From NCBI GenBank assembly GCA_002706985.1, contig PAKP01000071.1, positions 1 through 64,000 of the forward strand: DNA of 64,000 nucleotides, written 5' to 3'. The stretch's first letter is position 1. The number at the start of each line of letters is the position of its first letter. The notes beneath the pieces were generated by a model that made no database searches, had not been told where the DNA came from, and saw nothing but the letters and a program-made list of their open reading frames with translations. This DNA is from Sneathiella sp. GTDB taxonomy: Bacteria; Pseudomonadota; Alphaproteobacteria; Sneathiellales; Sneathiellaceae. Positions 16,603 to 26,491 of the stretch are shown here, piece by piece. Made by a program: the position numbers and the translations under genes.

Positions 16603-17214
16603 ATGTTTGACACGGCGTTACGACATGTCATTGATCCGCCGTTGAATGCGGCAGGAACGAAAATCACGGCGATCGGCATTTCCGCGAATGCGATAACGGT
16701 TGCCGGTTTTTTTCTCGGGCTCGTTGCTGTTCCGCTTATCGCGGTTGAGGAATACGGCCTAGCTCTTGTCTTCATACTTCTCAACCGGCTGTTTGATGGC
16801 CTTGACGGGGCCGTTGCGCGGCACTCCCTCCTTACGGATTTTGGCGGTTATCTCGACATCGTTTGCGATTTCATCTTCTATTCTGCAATCGTTTTCGCTT
16901 TTGCGCTCGCCCGTCCGGAAAATGCTCTATTTGCTGCGCTGCTGATTTTCAGCTTTATGGGGACAGGGTCAACCTTCCTCACCTATGCCATCATGGCGGA
17001 AAAGCATCGTATCACAACGGCTATTCAGGGAAGCAAATCGCTTTATTATCTGGGAGGGCTTGCGGAAGGCGGGGAGACGATTGCGGCCATGGTGCTGATG
17101 TGTCTTTTTCCGGACTACTTCTTTGCTATTGCGTTGATATTCGCGGGTATGTGCTGGATAACGACCGGCACCCGAATTTATGCAGCATGGGTAACTTTCG
17201 GAAAATCCGATTGA
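16603..17214 (+). CDS. CDP-alcohol phosphatidyltransferase family membrane protein
   Basis: A 203-residue membrane enzyme with about five or six hydrophobic helices. The catalytic family motif DG(x)2AR(x)8G(x)3D(x)3D is complete: DGLDGAVAR then GGYLDIVCD (residues ~66-91). Such enzymes transfer a phosphatidyl group from CDP-diacylglycerol, or another CDP-alcohol, to an acceptor alcohol. It is not clearly PgsA or PssA, so the acceptor is unknown. ATG at 16603 with weak upstream signal. Followed 71 nt later by an MBL hydrolase. Confidence 0.9.
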   Translation: MFDTALRHVIDPPLNAAGTKITAIGISANAITVAGFFLGLVAVPLIAVEEYGLALVFILLNRLFDGLDGAVARHSLLTDFGGYLDIVCDFIFYSAIVFAFALARPENALFAALLIFSFMGTGSTFLTYAIMAEKHRITTAIQGSKSLYYLGGLAEGGETIAAMVLMCLFPDYFFAIALIFAGMCWITTGTRIYAAWVTFGKSD

Positions 17215-17285
17215 TGCTTATTGTAAGGTGATCTCGAGCCGTTATACTCATCTACCATAAAATAATAATAAGGGAGGATGAGCGG

Positions 17286-18137
17286 ATGAACAGGTGGCAG
17301 ATCGGGGATATCAAAATCACCCAGGTCGTTGAGGTGGAAGCAATGGGCGGGACGCGCTTTATCCTGCCTCAGGCGACACCAGAGGCTATTCAGCCGATTG
17401 ACTGGCTGATACCGCATTTCGCCTCGAAAGAGGGGAAGCTGATCATGAGCATTCACGCGCTTATTATTGATACGGGAGAGCGCCGGATTATTGTCGATAC
17501 CTGCCTTGGCAACGACAAGAAACGTGAAATTCCGGCCTGGAATATGCTGCAAACCAGTTTTCTGGCGGATATTGAGGCCGCCGGTTATCCACGTGAAAGC
17601 ATCGATACTGTTTTATGCACACATTTGCACGTCGACCACGTCGGCTGGAATACAATGCTTGTGGATGGCGAGTGGGTACCGACATTCCCCAATGCGCGAT
17701 ATCTTATTGGCGAGAAGGAGTGGGCACACTGGAGTTCCGCCTCACAGGATGAGTTCGGCGATGTGATTGGCGATTCTGTCGCGCCTATTGTCGATGCGGG
17801 ACTTGCCGACTTTGTCTCGATGGATCATCAGATTTGTGTCGGTATAAAACTGTTCCCGTCTCCTGGCCACACGCCCGGTCATGTCTGTGTCCAGATTCGC
17901 TCCAACGGGGAAGAGGCTGTCATTACTGGCGACAGCATGCATCATCCCTGTCAGATCGCTCATCCGGAATGGTCGAGTTCCGCCGATGCCGATGCGGAAG
18001 CGGCTCGTGTTACCCGCGAAGGATTTTTAAAAAAATACAGCGACTCGGAAACGCTGATCATCGGGACACATTTCGCCGGGCCGACTGCAGGACATCTCAA
18101 GACGCTGGAGAAGGGTGGTTATTGGCTCAAGACATGA
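17286..18137 (+). CDS. MBL-fold metallo-hydrolase (lactonase-like)
   Basis: A 283-residue metallo-beta-lactamase-fold hydrolase. Zinc motifs are complete: HLHVDHVG (near residues 117-124), PGHTPGH (~193-199), ITGDSMHH (~215-222) and GTHFAGP (~262). Overall length and layout resemble N-acyl-homoserine-lactone lactonases and related AttM-like enzymes, but the substrate cannot be set from this. GGGAGGATGAGCGG precedes the ATG. Followed by a GST gene; no quorum-sensing synthase is in the window. Confidence 0.9.
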   Translation: MNRWQIGDIKITQVVEVEAMGGTRFILPQATPEAIQPIDWLIPHFASKEGKLIMSIHALIIDTGERRIIVDTCLGNDKKREIPAWNMLQTSFLADIEAAGYPRESIDTVLCTHLHVDHVGWNTMLVDGEWVPTFPNARYLIGEKEWAHWSSASQDEFGDVIGDSVAPIVDAGLADFVSMDHQICVGIKLFPSPGHTPGHVCVQIRSNGEEAVITGDSMHHPCQIAHPEWSSSADADAEAARVTREGFLKKYSDSETLIIGTHFAGPTAGHLKTLEKGGYWLKT

Positions 18138-18272
18138 TTGTGGACGCAGTCCCGAGGCACTTGAGAATGAGAAAATTGCCACTATGATCGGCAGTGTTGA
18201 TCTGTTCGACGACTTCCCGAATAAAGGGGAGAAAACCTGATCCGGGGCGCAAAACTGGATAGGAAAAAGAAA

Positions 18273-18905
18273 ATGAAACTATATGATTGTGTTGGTCCGC
18301 CAAGTCCGCGCCGAGTCAGAATATTTCTGGCGGAAAAGGGTCTTGAAGTAGAAAAAGTCATGGTCAATATGCGTGAGGGCGAACAGTTGAAGGATGACTT
18401 CAAGAAAATTAATCCGCACTGCACGGTCCCTGTGCTGGAACTGGACGACGGCACACGGATATCCTCCATTGATGCGATGAACCGCTATATCGAGGAAATT
18501 TGCCCCGAGCCACCTTTGTTCGGCAGCAATCCGAGTGAACGGGCGCAAATAAATGACTGGTGCCATTATATCAACGTCAACGGGTTTATGGCCGTTGCGG
18601 AAGCGCTACGGAATTCAGCGCCCCGGCTTGCCGGACGTGCTATTACGGGCCCGCGGGATGTAGAGCAGATTCCGGCACTTGCGGAACGCGGACGGCAGCG
18701 TGTTGTCTATTTCTTTGAAGACCTGAACGAGCAACTGGCGGGGCATGATTTTGTCGTGGGCGATAGTTACTCGGCGGCGGATGTTGGGGCGCTGGTCGTT
18801 GTCGACTTTGCAACCGGCATGGCGAAAATCGAAATGCCGGACGGGTTGGACAATCTGAAGCGCTGGCATGCCGCTGTATCCTCAAGGCCAAGCGCCAGCG
18901 CTTGA
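18273..18905 (+). CDS. Glutathione S-transferase family protein
   Basis: A 210-residue GST. The N-terminal thioredoxin-like domain has SPRRVRIFLAEKG (near residues 11-23) and the cis-proline VPVLELDDG (~52-60). The usual glutathione-contact ES pair reads SS (ISSIDAMNRYIEE), a mild departure. The C-terminal helical domain ends with the N-capping motif GDSYSAADVGALV and RWHAAVSSRPS. It probably conjugates or isomerises an electrophile with glutathione; physiological substrate unknown. Convergent with the methyltransferase gene, 10 nt apart. Confidence 0.9.
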   Translation: MKLYDCVGPPSPRRVRIFLAEKGLEVEKVMVNMREGEQLKDDFKKINPHCTVPVLELDDGTRISSIDAMNRYIEEICPEPPLFGSNPSERAQINDWCHYINVNGFMAVAEALRNSAPRLAGRAITGPRDVEQIPALAERGRQRVVYFFEDLNEQLAGHDFVVGDSYSAADVGALVVVDFATGMAKIEMPDGLDNLKRWHAAVSSRPSASA

Positions 18906-18915
18906 TACGCGTGGA

Positions 18916-19950
18916 TTAATTCCTGCGACGACGGCCGCTGCGGCGGCCGCCTTCACCTCCACTTGAGGCACCATGCCCGGCACCTTCTGGTATTTCCGTC
19001 TGCCAGACCGGACCGAAATGCGCCTCAATCTCCGGCAGGTCCAGTTTTGGTTTCGGCGTATATCCATCAAGGGCGCCCGCCATCGCCTTTAGATGGGCGT
19101 GACTGGTGCCGCAGCAACCACCGATAATACGTGCGCCCGCATCTGCCGCGAGACGGGCATAATCGGCCATGACCTCCAACGTCCCGCTATAGGTGAGGGC
19201 ACCATCCTTGAATTCAGGAATGCCGCAATTTGCCTTTGCGACGATAATATCTCCCGCCGCTGCGGTCGATTTAAGTCCCAGCACTGTTTCCAGCATCTCG
19301 CCCGCCCCGACACCGCAGTTGGCGCCCCAGCCTGTGGGCCGTGCGGGGAGTTCGTGACAGAATTCCGTATATTCTGAGGGTTTTATCCCCATCATCGTCC
19401 GTCGGTTCGTATCGAACGACATGGTGCAGACGAACGGATACTCGGTTGCACGAGCAGCATCCACTGCGGCGGCGACTTCTTCTTTCGATGACATCGTCTC
19501 GATCCACAGAACATCAACGCCTCCTTCAATGAGGGCTTCAGCCTGAGCCTTGAAAGCAGCAACCGCGCCGTCATGCGTCAAGCTTCCCATTGGCTCCATG
19601 AGCTCGCCGGTCGGGCCCATGGATCCAGCGACGACGACAGTACGATCCGAGCGATCCGCCTCTGAGCGGGCAATTTTAGCGGCGGCCAGATTCAGTTCAT
19701 GAACGCGATCCTGTGCATTATGAAGCTTAAGGCGATAGCATGTTCCGCCAAAGCTGTTGGTCAGGATAATGTCTGATCCAGCGTCAACAAAACCACGGTG
19801 AAGCGCGTGAATTTTCTCCGGTGCGTCAATATTCCAGATCTCCGGTGCATCTCCGGATTGCAAACCAACGGCGAAAAGATTGGTCCCGACGGCGCCATCC
19901 GCAAGAAGAAACAGCTTTTCTTTCAGAAGCTGTTCAAGTTTGTTGATCAT
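18916..19950 (-). CDS. bmt: Betaine/homocysteine S-methyltransferase family protein
   Basis: A 344-residue zinc methyltransferase of the homocysteine S-methyltransferase family (PRK07534-like, alphaproteobacterial), which makes methionine from homocysteine, probably with betaine as donor. LADGAVGTNL, ILTNSFGG, GANCGVGAGE and the zinc pair IIGGCCGTS are present. The last ~20 residues are a Gly/Arg-rich basic tail (SGRRRRN end). The ATG at 19950 is chosen; an upstream start would add unrelated residues. No SAM riboswitch-like element was seen in the 135-bp leader. The gene symbol is a family assignment. Confidence 0.85.
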   Translation of the reverse strand: MINKLEQLLKEKLFLLADGAVGTNLFAVGLQSGDAPEIWNIDAPEKIHALHRGFVDAGSDIILTNSFGGTCYRLKLHNAQDRVHELNLAAAKIARSEADRSDRTVVVAGSMGPTGELMEPMGSLTHDGAVAAFKAQAEALIEGGVDVLWIETMSSKEEVAAAVDAARATEYPFVCTMSFDTNRRTMMGIKPSEYTEFCHELPARPTGWGANCGVGAGEMLETVLGLKSTAAAGDIIVAKANCGIPEFKDGALTYSGTLEVMADYARLAADAGARIIGGCCGTSHAHLKAMAGALDGYTPKPKLDLPEIEAHFGPVWQTEIPEGAGHGASSGGEGGRRSGRRRRN

Positions 19951-20085
19951 GACGACACACCGCGTTGATTTCCAGTATTTCCGTAATGACATAGGCCAGT
20001 ATTGTTGGCAATGCAAAAGCATCATCAATAGAGATTACGCTAATGTGACGCCGGGACTAAAGTCCGTTGTTGCCGCGTGGGTCTA

Positions 20086-20490
20086 TCAGGTTGTCTCCGG
20101 ACCTGTATCTTTTTTCGGATCATCCGTCTTTTTTGTTGTGGTTGATTTCTTGGGAGGCGGAGTTTCGTCGGCTTTCTCAGCGACGATAATAACCTCATCT
20201 GCTTTTTCGATCTCCGGTTCCGGCGGCCAAGGCCCGACCGGAAATGGCTTCTCGTCGCTCTGGTAGGAGAGAAAGGCGACAAGTTGTTTGTTGTATTCAG
20301 CCAGAGCGCCACCGAAAGACTGCAGGCGGGTGAACGGAGAGCCAGTTAATAGCGATTTCAAAAACTGCACGATCGTTATGGCAAGCAGTACAATTTCTGC
20401 AACCCGGTAGATAATCCCATACAGGATCAGGTAAATCAGCCGTGTCCAGGTTGATTTCGATTTAACATGAGTTTTAACATCGTCCGTCAT
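20086..20490 (-). CDS. DUF4389 membrane protein
   Basis: A 134-residue protein whose N-terminal ~75 residues match DUF4389: a helix LIYLILYGIIYRVAEIVLLAI-like membrane segment, then FTRLQSFGGALAEYNKQLVAFLSYQSDEKPFPVGPWPP. The C-terminal ~45 residues are charged, Lys/Thr/Pro-rich and probably disordered. Function unknown. I prefer the ATG at 20490 (AAAGGGCG upstream) to the one at 20508, which has no ribosome site. Confidence 0.8.
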   Translation of the reverse strand: MTDDVKTHVKSKSTWTRLIYLILYGIIYRVAEIVLLAITIVQFLKSLLTGSPFTRLQSFGGALAEYNKQLVAFLSYQSDEKPFPVGPWPPEPEIEKADEVIIVAEKADETPPPKKSTTTKKTDDPKKDTGPETT

Positions 20491-20546
20491 CCGCAGCGCC
20501 CTTTGCATTATTGAAGTTCAGCTAAAATCCGGCGCTGATTACAAAT

Positions 20547-21011
20547 CTATAGCCAGCGCCGGACCTTCTTCTTGTACTCTAGATATTCGCTGCCGAACTT
20601 ATCTTCAAGGTAGGCCTCCTCTTTGGCAATGACGTAATAACGAATAAAGGCCAGACAGAAAGGCAGCAGAACAACGGCCAGCCAACTCGCTGCGGCAATT
20701 GCGAGGCCAAGGTAAGCGGCTGCCATAGCTACATAAATCGGATTTCTTGAGTACTTATAGATCCCATCTGAAATGATGGTCGTCGTAGGCTTCCATGGTT
20801 CCACATTTGATCCGGCCGTTTTATGCTTTCTTGCGCTATGTGCGAGATAAATGGCCGAAACCAAAGTGAGTAAACCACCAATCACTGTCAGAATAGGCTC
20901 CGCCGCGCGCCCTTCCATCCAGGCTGAATTGAAATAAATTCCAATCGCCAAGAATGCAAGAAAACACAGCGGTGGCGGTATTTTCACACCGGGACTATCG
21001 GATTTCGCCAT
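20547..21011 (-). CDS. ICMT/PEMT-type membrane methyltransferase family protein
   Basis: A 154-residue membrane protein with four hydrophobic segments. The conserved C-terminal pattern SDGIYKYSRNPIYVA and EEAYLEDKFGSEYLEYKKKVRRWL-like ending identifies the isoprenylcysteine/phosphatidylethanolamine methyltransferase superfamily, which uses SAM at the membrane. The methyl acceptor in bacteria is usually unknown. ATG at 21011 with TTGGGGTG upstream. Confidence 0.85.
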   Translation of the reverse strand: MAKSDSPGVKIPPPLCFLAFLAIGIYFNSAWMEGRAAEPILTVIGGLLTLVSAIYLAHSARKHKTAGSNVEPWKPTTTIISDGIYKYSRNPIYVAMAAAYLGLAIAAASWLAVVLLPFCLAFIRYYVIAKEEAYLEDKFGSEYLEYKKKVRRWL

Positions 21012-21090
21012 ATGACTATTCACCCCAACTTTATTCTTGAGGTTAGCAATATTATTGGTAGGTGTCCGTATCCGGGGTCACATACCGTCG

Positions 21091-22278
21091 TTATTGAGGG
21101 ACATTCTCGGCGAGGTAATCGATGGCCGCCTGAACCCCTCCGGATGCATGGGGAATGCCTTTAGCTTTCATGCTCATCTCGATCCCGCTGAGCGTCCCGA
21201 GCAGCATAGGGGCATTGATATGTCCCATATGCGCAATTCGAAAAGCCTTGCCTGAAAGCTCTGAAATACCCACGCCTATGATCACGCCGCATTTTTCGTT
21301 GCAATACTCATGGATTGAATCGAGAGAATTACCGTTAGCAACGAGGACCGTGGTAACCGAGTTTGCGCGCTCCGCCGGGTTTAGAATATTGAAAGAGAGT
21401 TCTTTCCCTTCGGACCATTTTGCAACGGCGGCACGGGTCGCATCAGCGAGGAGCTGGTGCCGCAGGAATATTGCCTCCAGCCCTTCTGCGCGGATCATCT
21501 CGAATGCTTTTTGCAGACCGAACAGCATATGAACCGGCGGCGTACCCGCATAATTCTGGTAGTGTTCCGGCCCCAGGCGGTTTGTCCAGTCCCAATAGGC
21601 TGTGCGCAGGTTCGCCGTCTCATGACGTGCCAGCGCTTTTTTATTTGCGATGACAAAACTGATGCCGGGCGACATCATCAGGCCTTTCTGGCAGGCCGTA
21701 ACCGTGACATCCACGCCCCATTCGTCCATACGGAAATCCATGGTGCCGAGAGAAGCAATTGTATCGACCATAAACAACGCGTCATGGCCAGCGTTATCGA
21801 TTGCCCGGCGGATTGCCGGTATGTCGTTTATTACGCTGGATGCAGTATCAACCTGTACAACCAGTACTGCCTTGATGTCACGGCTTTTATCTTCCTTCAG
21901 CCGGGCTTCCAGTGCATTCGGATCGACTGATTTTTGCCAGCTCCCCGGCAATATCTCGACGTCGAGACCCATCGTACCGCCAGCCTGGCCCCAGCCCGTG
22001 GCAAATGACCCGCTTTCGAGCACCAGGATTTTGTCGCCCCGGCTCAGCACATTGCTGAGGGCAGCTTCCCATGCGCCATGGCCGTTGGCGATGTAGATAA
22101 ACGGCGTTCCGTCTGATTTGCTGACCATGCGGAGGCCATCTTTCAGCGCCGCCGTCACTTCGACCAGTTCACCCTTGCGAATATCTATCGCCGGGCGGTG
22201 CATGGCCGCCAGAACCTCGTCGGGAACCGTTGTCGGGCCCGGAATGCTCAAAAATTGTCGTCCGTTCTTGACACTCAT
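21091..22278 (-). CDS. Class V aminotransferase, serine-glyoxylate type
   Basis: A 395-residue PLP enzyme of the serine--glyoxylate/alanine--glyoxylate aminotransferase group. SIPGPTTVPDEVLAAM at the N-terminus, VDTIASLGTMDF and the PLP-lysine stretch TACQKGLMMSPG (Lys near residue 199) are all seen. It moves an amino group between serine or alanine and glyoxylate in C2 or photorespiration-like and serine-cycle metabolism. No other serine-cycle gene is adjacent, so the physiological role is uncertain. ATG at 22278. Confidence 0.9.
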   Translation of the reverse strand: MSVKNGRQFLSIPGPTTVPDEVLAAMHRPAIDIRKGELVEVTAALKDGLRMVSKSDGTPFIYIANGHGAWEAALSNVLSRGDKILVLESGSFATGWGQAGGTMGLDVEILPGSWQKSVDPNALEARLKEDKSRDIKAVLVVQVDTASSVINDIPAIRRAIDNAGHDALFMVDTIASLGTMDFRMDEWGVDVTVTACQKGLMMSPGISFVIANKKALARHETANLRTAYWDWTNRLGPEHYQNYAGTPPVHMLFGLQKAFEMIRAEGLEAIFLRHQLLADATRAAVAKWSEGKELSFNILNPAERANSVTTVLVANGNSLDSIHEYCNEKCGVIIGVGISELSGKAFRIAHMGHINAPMLLGTLSGIEMSMKAKGIPHASGGVQAAIDYLAENVPQ

Positions 22279-22368
22279 GACGATACTTTCCTCATGCTGC
22301 GATCTTTCTTAGACCGGGATATTATCCGCTTTTTCTGGGGTCGCAATGGCATTTCCCCGGATCGTAAA

Positions 22369-23625
22369 TTAATCAGTCTCTTTTTTGCTCCGATTTCTCG
22401 TTTCCTTTATGACGGTACTATAGAGCTGTTTGCTGGAAGACCCTAGGCTGCCGAGAGGAAGGAATATGGCCTTTCTGTTTCCGGCAGGTCTTTGAAGTAC
22501 ACGAATGACAGTAAAACAAGCGAGAAAAAGAGTGCATCCGATGACGTAATAAAACAAGCCATAGGGGCCAAACTGCCCCATGATTTGCGAGGCCAGTATG
22601 GGACCGATGCTCGCGCCTGTTCCATAGGCCAGCAATAGTCCCGCAGACACCTGAACAAGCCGGTTCTGATCCGCAAGGTCATTTACCTGCGCTGATGACA
22701 TCGGATAGATCGTATAACAGAAACCACCATACAGGAGGCAAAATCCGAACAGCGCGAAGACATGATGACCGGCGGCGGCCCAGACGATACCGCCGCTGAT
22801 CAGTGCTGTCGCCAGCGCGGAGCTGATCAGGATCGTCCGTCGGTCAAAATGGTCCGACAACCGGCCAACCGGAAATTGCAGCAACATGCCGCCCAGCAAT
22901 ATACTCGCCATAAAGATCGATATCTGTCCAAGGCTGAGCCCGATCGCGTTCGCAAAAATCGGGCCCATACTATTGATAGCTGAGTTTGTCAGACCTGCAA
23001 TCAAAGTGCCGGTGACACCGACCGGCGAAATTTTTATGAGGTCGCGAAACTTCATACGCTCCGGTGCTGAGGGCCGCGGAACAGTTGCGCGGGTCAGAAG
23101 AATGGGTACTAACGCAATGGAGAAGATAATGGACGCGATCGAGAATAACTGAAACCCATCTGGATTGGCAACGGTAATCAGGAACTGCCCGGATCCAGCG
23201 CCGAGATAGTTCGTTATCATATAAAGTGAAAGAACACGCCCTCGGGTGGCGTTGGTTGATCGTTCATTGAGCCAGCTTTCGACGATCATGACCATGCCGG
23301 CCATGCAAAAGCCGGTAATCGCGCGCAGGATGAACCATGCTACAGGTTCGATGATCAGGACATGAGCCAGAACCGCAACGGACATTATGGATGCGAATGC
23401 AGCAAAAGACCGGATATGTCCGGCACTAGCAACCACGCGAACTGCATACATCGCGCCCATCAGCATACCGATAAAAAAGCCGGCCATGATCAGGCCGGTC
23501 ACTTCCGTCGAAAAACCCTCCAGCTTGCTGCGCAGACCGAGAAGGGTGCCGAACATGGCATTTGCAACCATTAGGAGGCCATAGCTGGCCAGGAGAGAGG
23601 CAACTGATTTAATTGAATTCCACAT
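22369..23625 (-). CDS. MFS transporter, YcaD-like
   Basis: A 418-residue major facilitator with 12 predicted helices. The segment ESWLNERSTNATRGRVLSLYM (helix 4-5 loop) is characteristic of the YcaD-like MFS group. FPVGRLSDHFDRR is the second-half A-motif. A basic tail ends the protein. Substrate unknown. It starts 6 nt after the stop of the next MFS gene upstream on this strand, so the two MFS genes are likely co-transcribed. Confidence 0.9.
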   Translation of the reverse strand: MWNSIKSVASLLASYGLLMVANAMFGTLLGLRSKLEGFSTEVTGLIMAGFFIGMLMGAMYAVRVVASAGHIRSFAAFASIMSVAVLAHVLIIEPVAWFILRAITGFCMAGMVMIVESWLNERSTNATRGRVLSLYMITNYLGAGSGQFLITVANPDGFQLFSIASIIFSIALVPILLTRATVPRPSAPERMKFRDLIKISPVGVTGTLIAGLTNSAINSMGPIFANAIGLSLGQISIFMASILLGGMLLQFPVGRLSDHFDRRTILISSALATALISGGIVWAAAGHHVFALFGFCLLYGGFCYTIYPMSSAQVNDLADQNRLVQVSAGLLLAYGTGASIGPILASQIMGQFGPYGLFYYVIGCTLFLACFTVIRVLQRPAGNRKAIFLPLGSLGSSSKQLYSTVIKETRNRSKKETD

Positions 23626-23631
23626 TTTAGA

Positions 23632-24849
23632 TCAGGAACCCGGAAGCGTTTTGGATGTCCGCACAGTCCAGATCATTGCGGCGAGAGACAAGGCTCCCAA
23701 ACAGGCGAAACTGGCAATCAGGGGCAAGACGGTTCCATTGTAAAATTGGGCTATAAGTGTTCCAAGCCCCATTGAAACGAAAGTCGTGATCGAGCCAATG
23801 ACAGCGGCGGCAACACCGGCGATATGGCCGAGTGGCTCCATTGCCATGGCGTTGAAGTTGCCGAACAGGATGCCGATGCAGAAAAACGCGATCATAAAAA
23901 AAGCGACGAGAGTCCAGAGCGGCGGATGCCCGTTCTCCAAAAACGTAAAGACAAGGAATAGGCCGGAGATACCGGTGAGCGTGATCAGAGCGATATATGA
24001 CAGCTTGCGCATCCCAAATCGCATGACCAGCCTGGCATTGGCAAATGAGGCGGTTCCAATTGCGAGTGCGAGGACACCAAAATAAACAGCGAACATTTCG
24101 CCGACACCGTATTGATCCTGAAAAATTTGCTGGGACATTGTCAGATACCCCAAGAATGCGCTGAAAATAAAGCCGCCGACCATCGTAAAGCCAAATGCAG
24201 CCCGGGTATAGACCACTTCTTTCACCGCGCGCCAAATCCTGCGAAGTGATAAGGGGGCACGCTTTTCAGGTGCTAGTGTTTCATCCTGTCGCACACCAAA
24301 CCAGAGCAGGGTGGCAAAACCCAGTGCAAAAAGCGTTACGAATATCATTCGCCATTCAGCAAAAAGCAGGATGCCCTGACCGACAGCTGGAGCCAATATT
24401 GGCACCAGAATAAAGACTGTCATGACAAGGGAGACAAATCTCGCCATTTCCCGCCCTTCATACTGATCGCGGATAAGGGCAAGGGACACAATACGAGGGG
24501 AGGCGACCCCGAGCCCTTGTAAAAATCGTCCGACCAACATCGTAGTGAAATCTTCCGCGAATATCGACAGCAGGCACCCCACGAGAAAAAGGCCAAAGCC
24601 GAAATAAATTGCCGGTTTGCGACCGGTGCTGTCAGAAATAGGTCCGTAAAAAAGCTGCCCGATTGCAAGACCGAGAAAAACAGCAGAAACAACATATTGT
24701 CGGTCATTCGGATTGGCCGCCTGAAGGTCCTGACTTATGGGGAGCAGCGCCGGTAACATGACATCGATTGACAGGGCCACCATTGAAATCATCATCGCGA
24801 GCAGGACAACCTGTTCAACAAACCCGAGTTTTGTAGAAGATGAAGACAT
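23632..24849 (-). CDS. Bcr/CflA-type multidrug MFS exporter
   Basis: A 405-residue drug:proton antiporter-like MFS protein. The N-terminus (SIDVMLPALLPISQDLQA) and FYGPISDSTGRKPAIYFG (A-motif near residues 67-84) are characteristic of the Bcr/CflA group, as is FNAMAMEPLGHIAG near residue 329. These export chloramphenicol, bicyclomycin or sulfonamide-like compounds in known cases; the substrate here is unknown. The gene leads a two-MFS transcription unit. ATG at 24849. Confidence 0.9.
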   Translation of the reverse strand: MSSSSTKLGFVEQVVLLAMMISMVALSIDVMLPALLPISQDLQAANPNDRQYVVSAVFLGLAIGQLFYGPISDSTGRKPAIYFGFGLFLVGCLLSIFAEDFTTMLVGRFLQGLGVASPRIVSLALIRDQYEGREMARFVSLVMTVFILVPILAPAVGQGILLFAEWRMIFVTLFALGFATLLWFGVRQDETLAPEKRAPLSLRRIWRAVKEVVYTRAAFGFTMVGGFIFSAFLGYLTMSQQIFQDQYGVGEMFAVYFGVLALAIGTASFANARLVMRFGMRKLSYIALITLTGISGLFLVFTFLENGHPPLWTLVAFFMIAFFCIGILFGNFNAMAMEPLGHIAGVAAAVIGSITTFVSMGLGTLIAQFYNGTVLPLIASFACLGALSLAAMIWTVRTSKTLPGS

Positions 24850-25099
24850 GGCCCTTTAGAGCTCCTACACTTTTTTGAGGACATCGAGGAATAAAACCAT
24901 CAGATAGCAATTCCTATCCGGCCCGGTCCAATGCTCGGTGAATCCGTTCTATACTATAATTCCTGAAGCAGAGAGCAAGTTGTTTATCATCAAACAAAAA
25001 TGCTAATATTTCCGTTTCGCTTGTGACGAATACTGGAGTAAGATTTCGTCATGCTGATTGGGAGATTCCGCATTTCAAAATAAATAATAAGGAAACAGC

Positions 25100-26467
25100 A
25101 TGAGCCAATTGGAGAGTAATAGGCCGCTGAGCGGTATAGATGCCTTGCTGGCGCGCACGCCCTTTTTTTATGGCTGGGCCGTGGTGGCGATCGTTTTTAT
25201 CACGATGGGAATTGGCGTTAATGTACGAACCTCTTTCTCTCTGCTGTTTCCGGCTATCCTGAATGAATATGGCTGGGACCGGGCAACGACCGCGGCAGCC
25301 TTCTCCATAGGATTTGCAGTCGGGGCTATTCTGGCGCCGATTGTCGGAAAGCTGTTGGAATTCATTGCGCCAAGGTACCTTTTATCAATTTCAGCTATTT
25401 TGGTCAGTGTCGGCTTTATTCTCTCTACTTACTCGACCGAGCCTTGGCATTTTTATCTCACGCTGGGTGTGCTGATGGTGGGCACCGGAATTGTTCTCAC
25501 CTATGTTGGGCAGTCGATGTTTTTGCCGAACTGGTTCCAGCGTCGCCGCGGCCTTGCGGTGGGCGTTGCATTTTCGGGTGTCGGAATCGGATCAATCATT
25601 CTGATGCCTCTTATCCAGGAAACCATCTCCGCTGAAGGATGGCGGGATGCCTGCTGGCTAATGGCCGGACTGTTGTTGATCATAGTTCTGCCAATGAACT
25701 TCTTCCTGCAGCGCAAAGAACCGGCAGATATCGGCCTGTTCCCGGACGGGGATGCTGCACCGGATAAGGAAATGACGCGTGGTCAGCAAACGGCGGCGGA
25801 CCCTGTCGTTGACGTGGAATGGGTGAATACAGACTGGACATTGCGCAAGGCTGTCAAAACAGCGACATTCTGGTGGCTGGCGCTGGCATGCTCTACCGCA
25901 CTTTATGTCTGGTACGCCGTGCAAGTGCATCAGACAAAATATCTTATTGAAATTGGCTTCTCGGAGTTGGAGGCGGCTTCTGCGCTTGGCCTTGTTGGCT
26001 TTGCGGGCGTACTCGGACAGATTTATCTCGGCAACCTGTCCGATCGCATAGGTCGGGAATGGGTCTGGTCTCTCTCCACTGCTGGATTTTTGCTGAGTTG
26101 CATTCTTTTGTTGATGATGGAGTATGTGCCTAGCCCGACGATGATGTATGCCATGGTGATACTGCAAGGCGGCCTAGGTTACGGGATTGCCACTGTTTTC
26201 GGCTCCATGCCCGCAGACCTGTTTCAGGGCCGAGGTTATGGTATCATATTCGGGACGCTCAGTACGCTGGCGCTTGTCGGCGGCGCAGTAGGGCCGTGGC
26301 TGACCGGATTTTTCTATGACGAGGGCGGAAACTATCATCTGGCCTTTTATGTCATTATTGCCATGTCGGCTCTGTCGATTTTGTCTGTGTGGTTTGCTGC
26401 GCCCCGCAAGCGCAGGCTGGTTGCCGGCCAGGCGCGAAAACGGGCGATGAAGGCAATTTCCAGCTAA
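25100..26467 (+). CDS. MFS transporter (OFA/monocarboxylate-like)
   Basis: A 455-residue MFS carrier. FFYGWAVVAIVF at the N-terminus, NWFQRRRGLAVGVAFSGVGIG (helix 4-5) and a long hydrophilic central loop (~residues 205-245) resemble the oxalate:formate/monocarboxylate-type MFS group. A carboxylate substrate is plausible. AAGGAAACAG precedes the ATG. A short-chain dehydrogenase follows 24 nt after the stop, suggesting co-transcription and a common catabolic role. Confidence 0.9.
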   Translation: MSQLESNRPLSGIDALLARTPFFYGWAVVAIVFITMGIGVNVRTSFSLLFPAILNEYGWDRATTAAAFSIGFAVGAILAPIVGKLLEFIAPRYLLSISAILVSVGFILSTYSTEPWHFYLTLGVLMVGTGIVLTYVGQSMFLPNWFQRRRGLAVGVAFSGVGIGSIILMPLIQETISAEGWRDACWLMAGLLLIIVLPMNFFLQRKEPADIGLFPDGDAAPDKEMTRGQQTAADPVVDVEWVNTDWTLRKAVKTATFWWLALACSTALYVWYAVQVHQTKYLIEIGFSELEAASALGLVGFAGVLGQIYLGNLSDRIGREWVWSLSTAGFLLSCILLLMMEYVPSPTMMYAMVILQGGLGYGIATVFGSMPADLFQGRGYGIIFGTLSTLALVGGAVGPWLTGFFYDEGGNYHLAFYVIIAMSALSILSVWFAAPRKRRLVAGQARKRAMKAISS

Positions 26468-26491
26468 TTGACTAAATGGAATTTGAATTAA

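Noticed and set aside
19951-20085. SAM or SAH riboswitch upstream of the homocysteine methyltransferase
   Set aside because: The leader shows no SAM-II or SAH-type core sequence.
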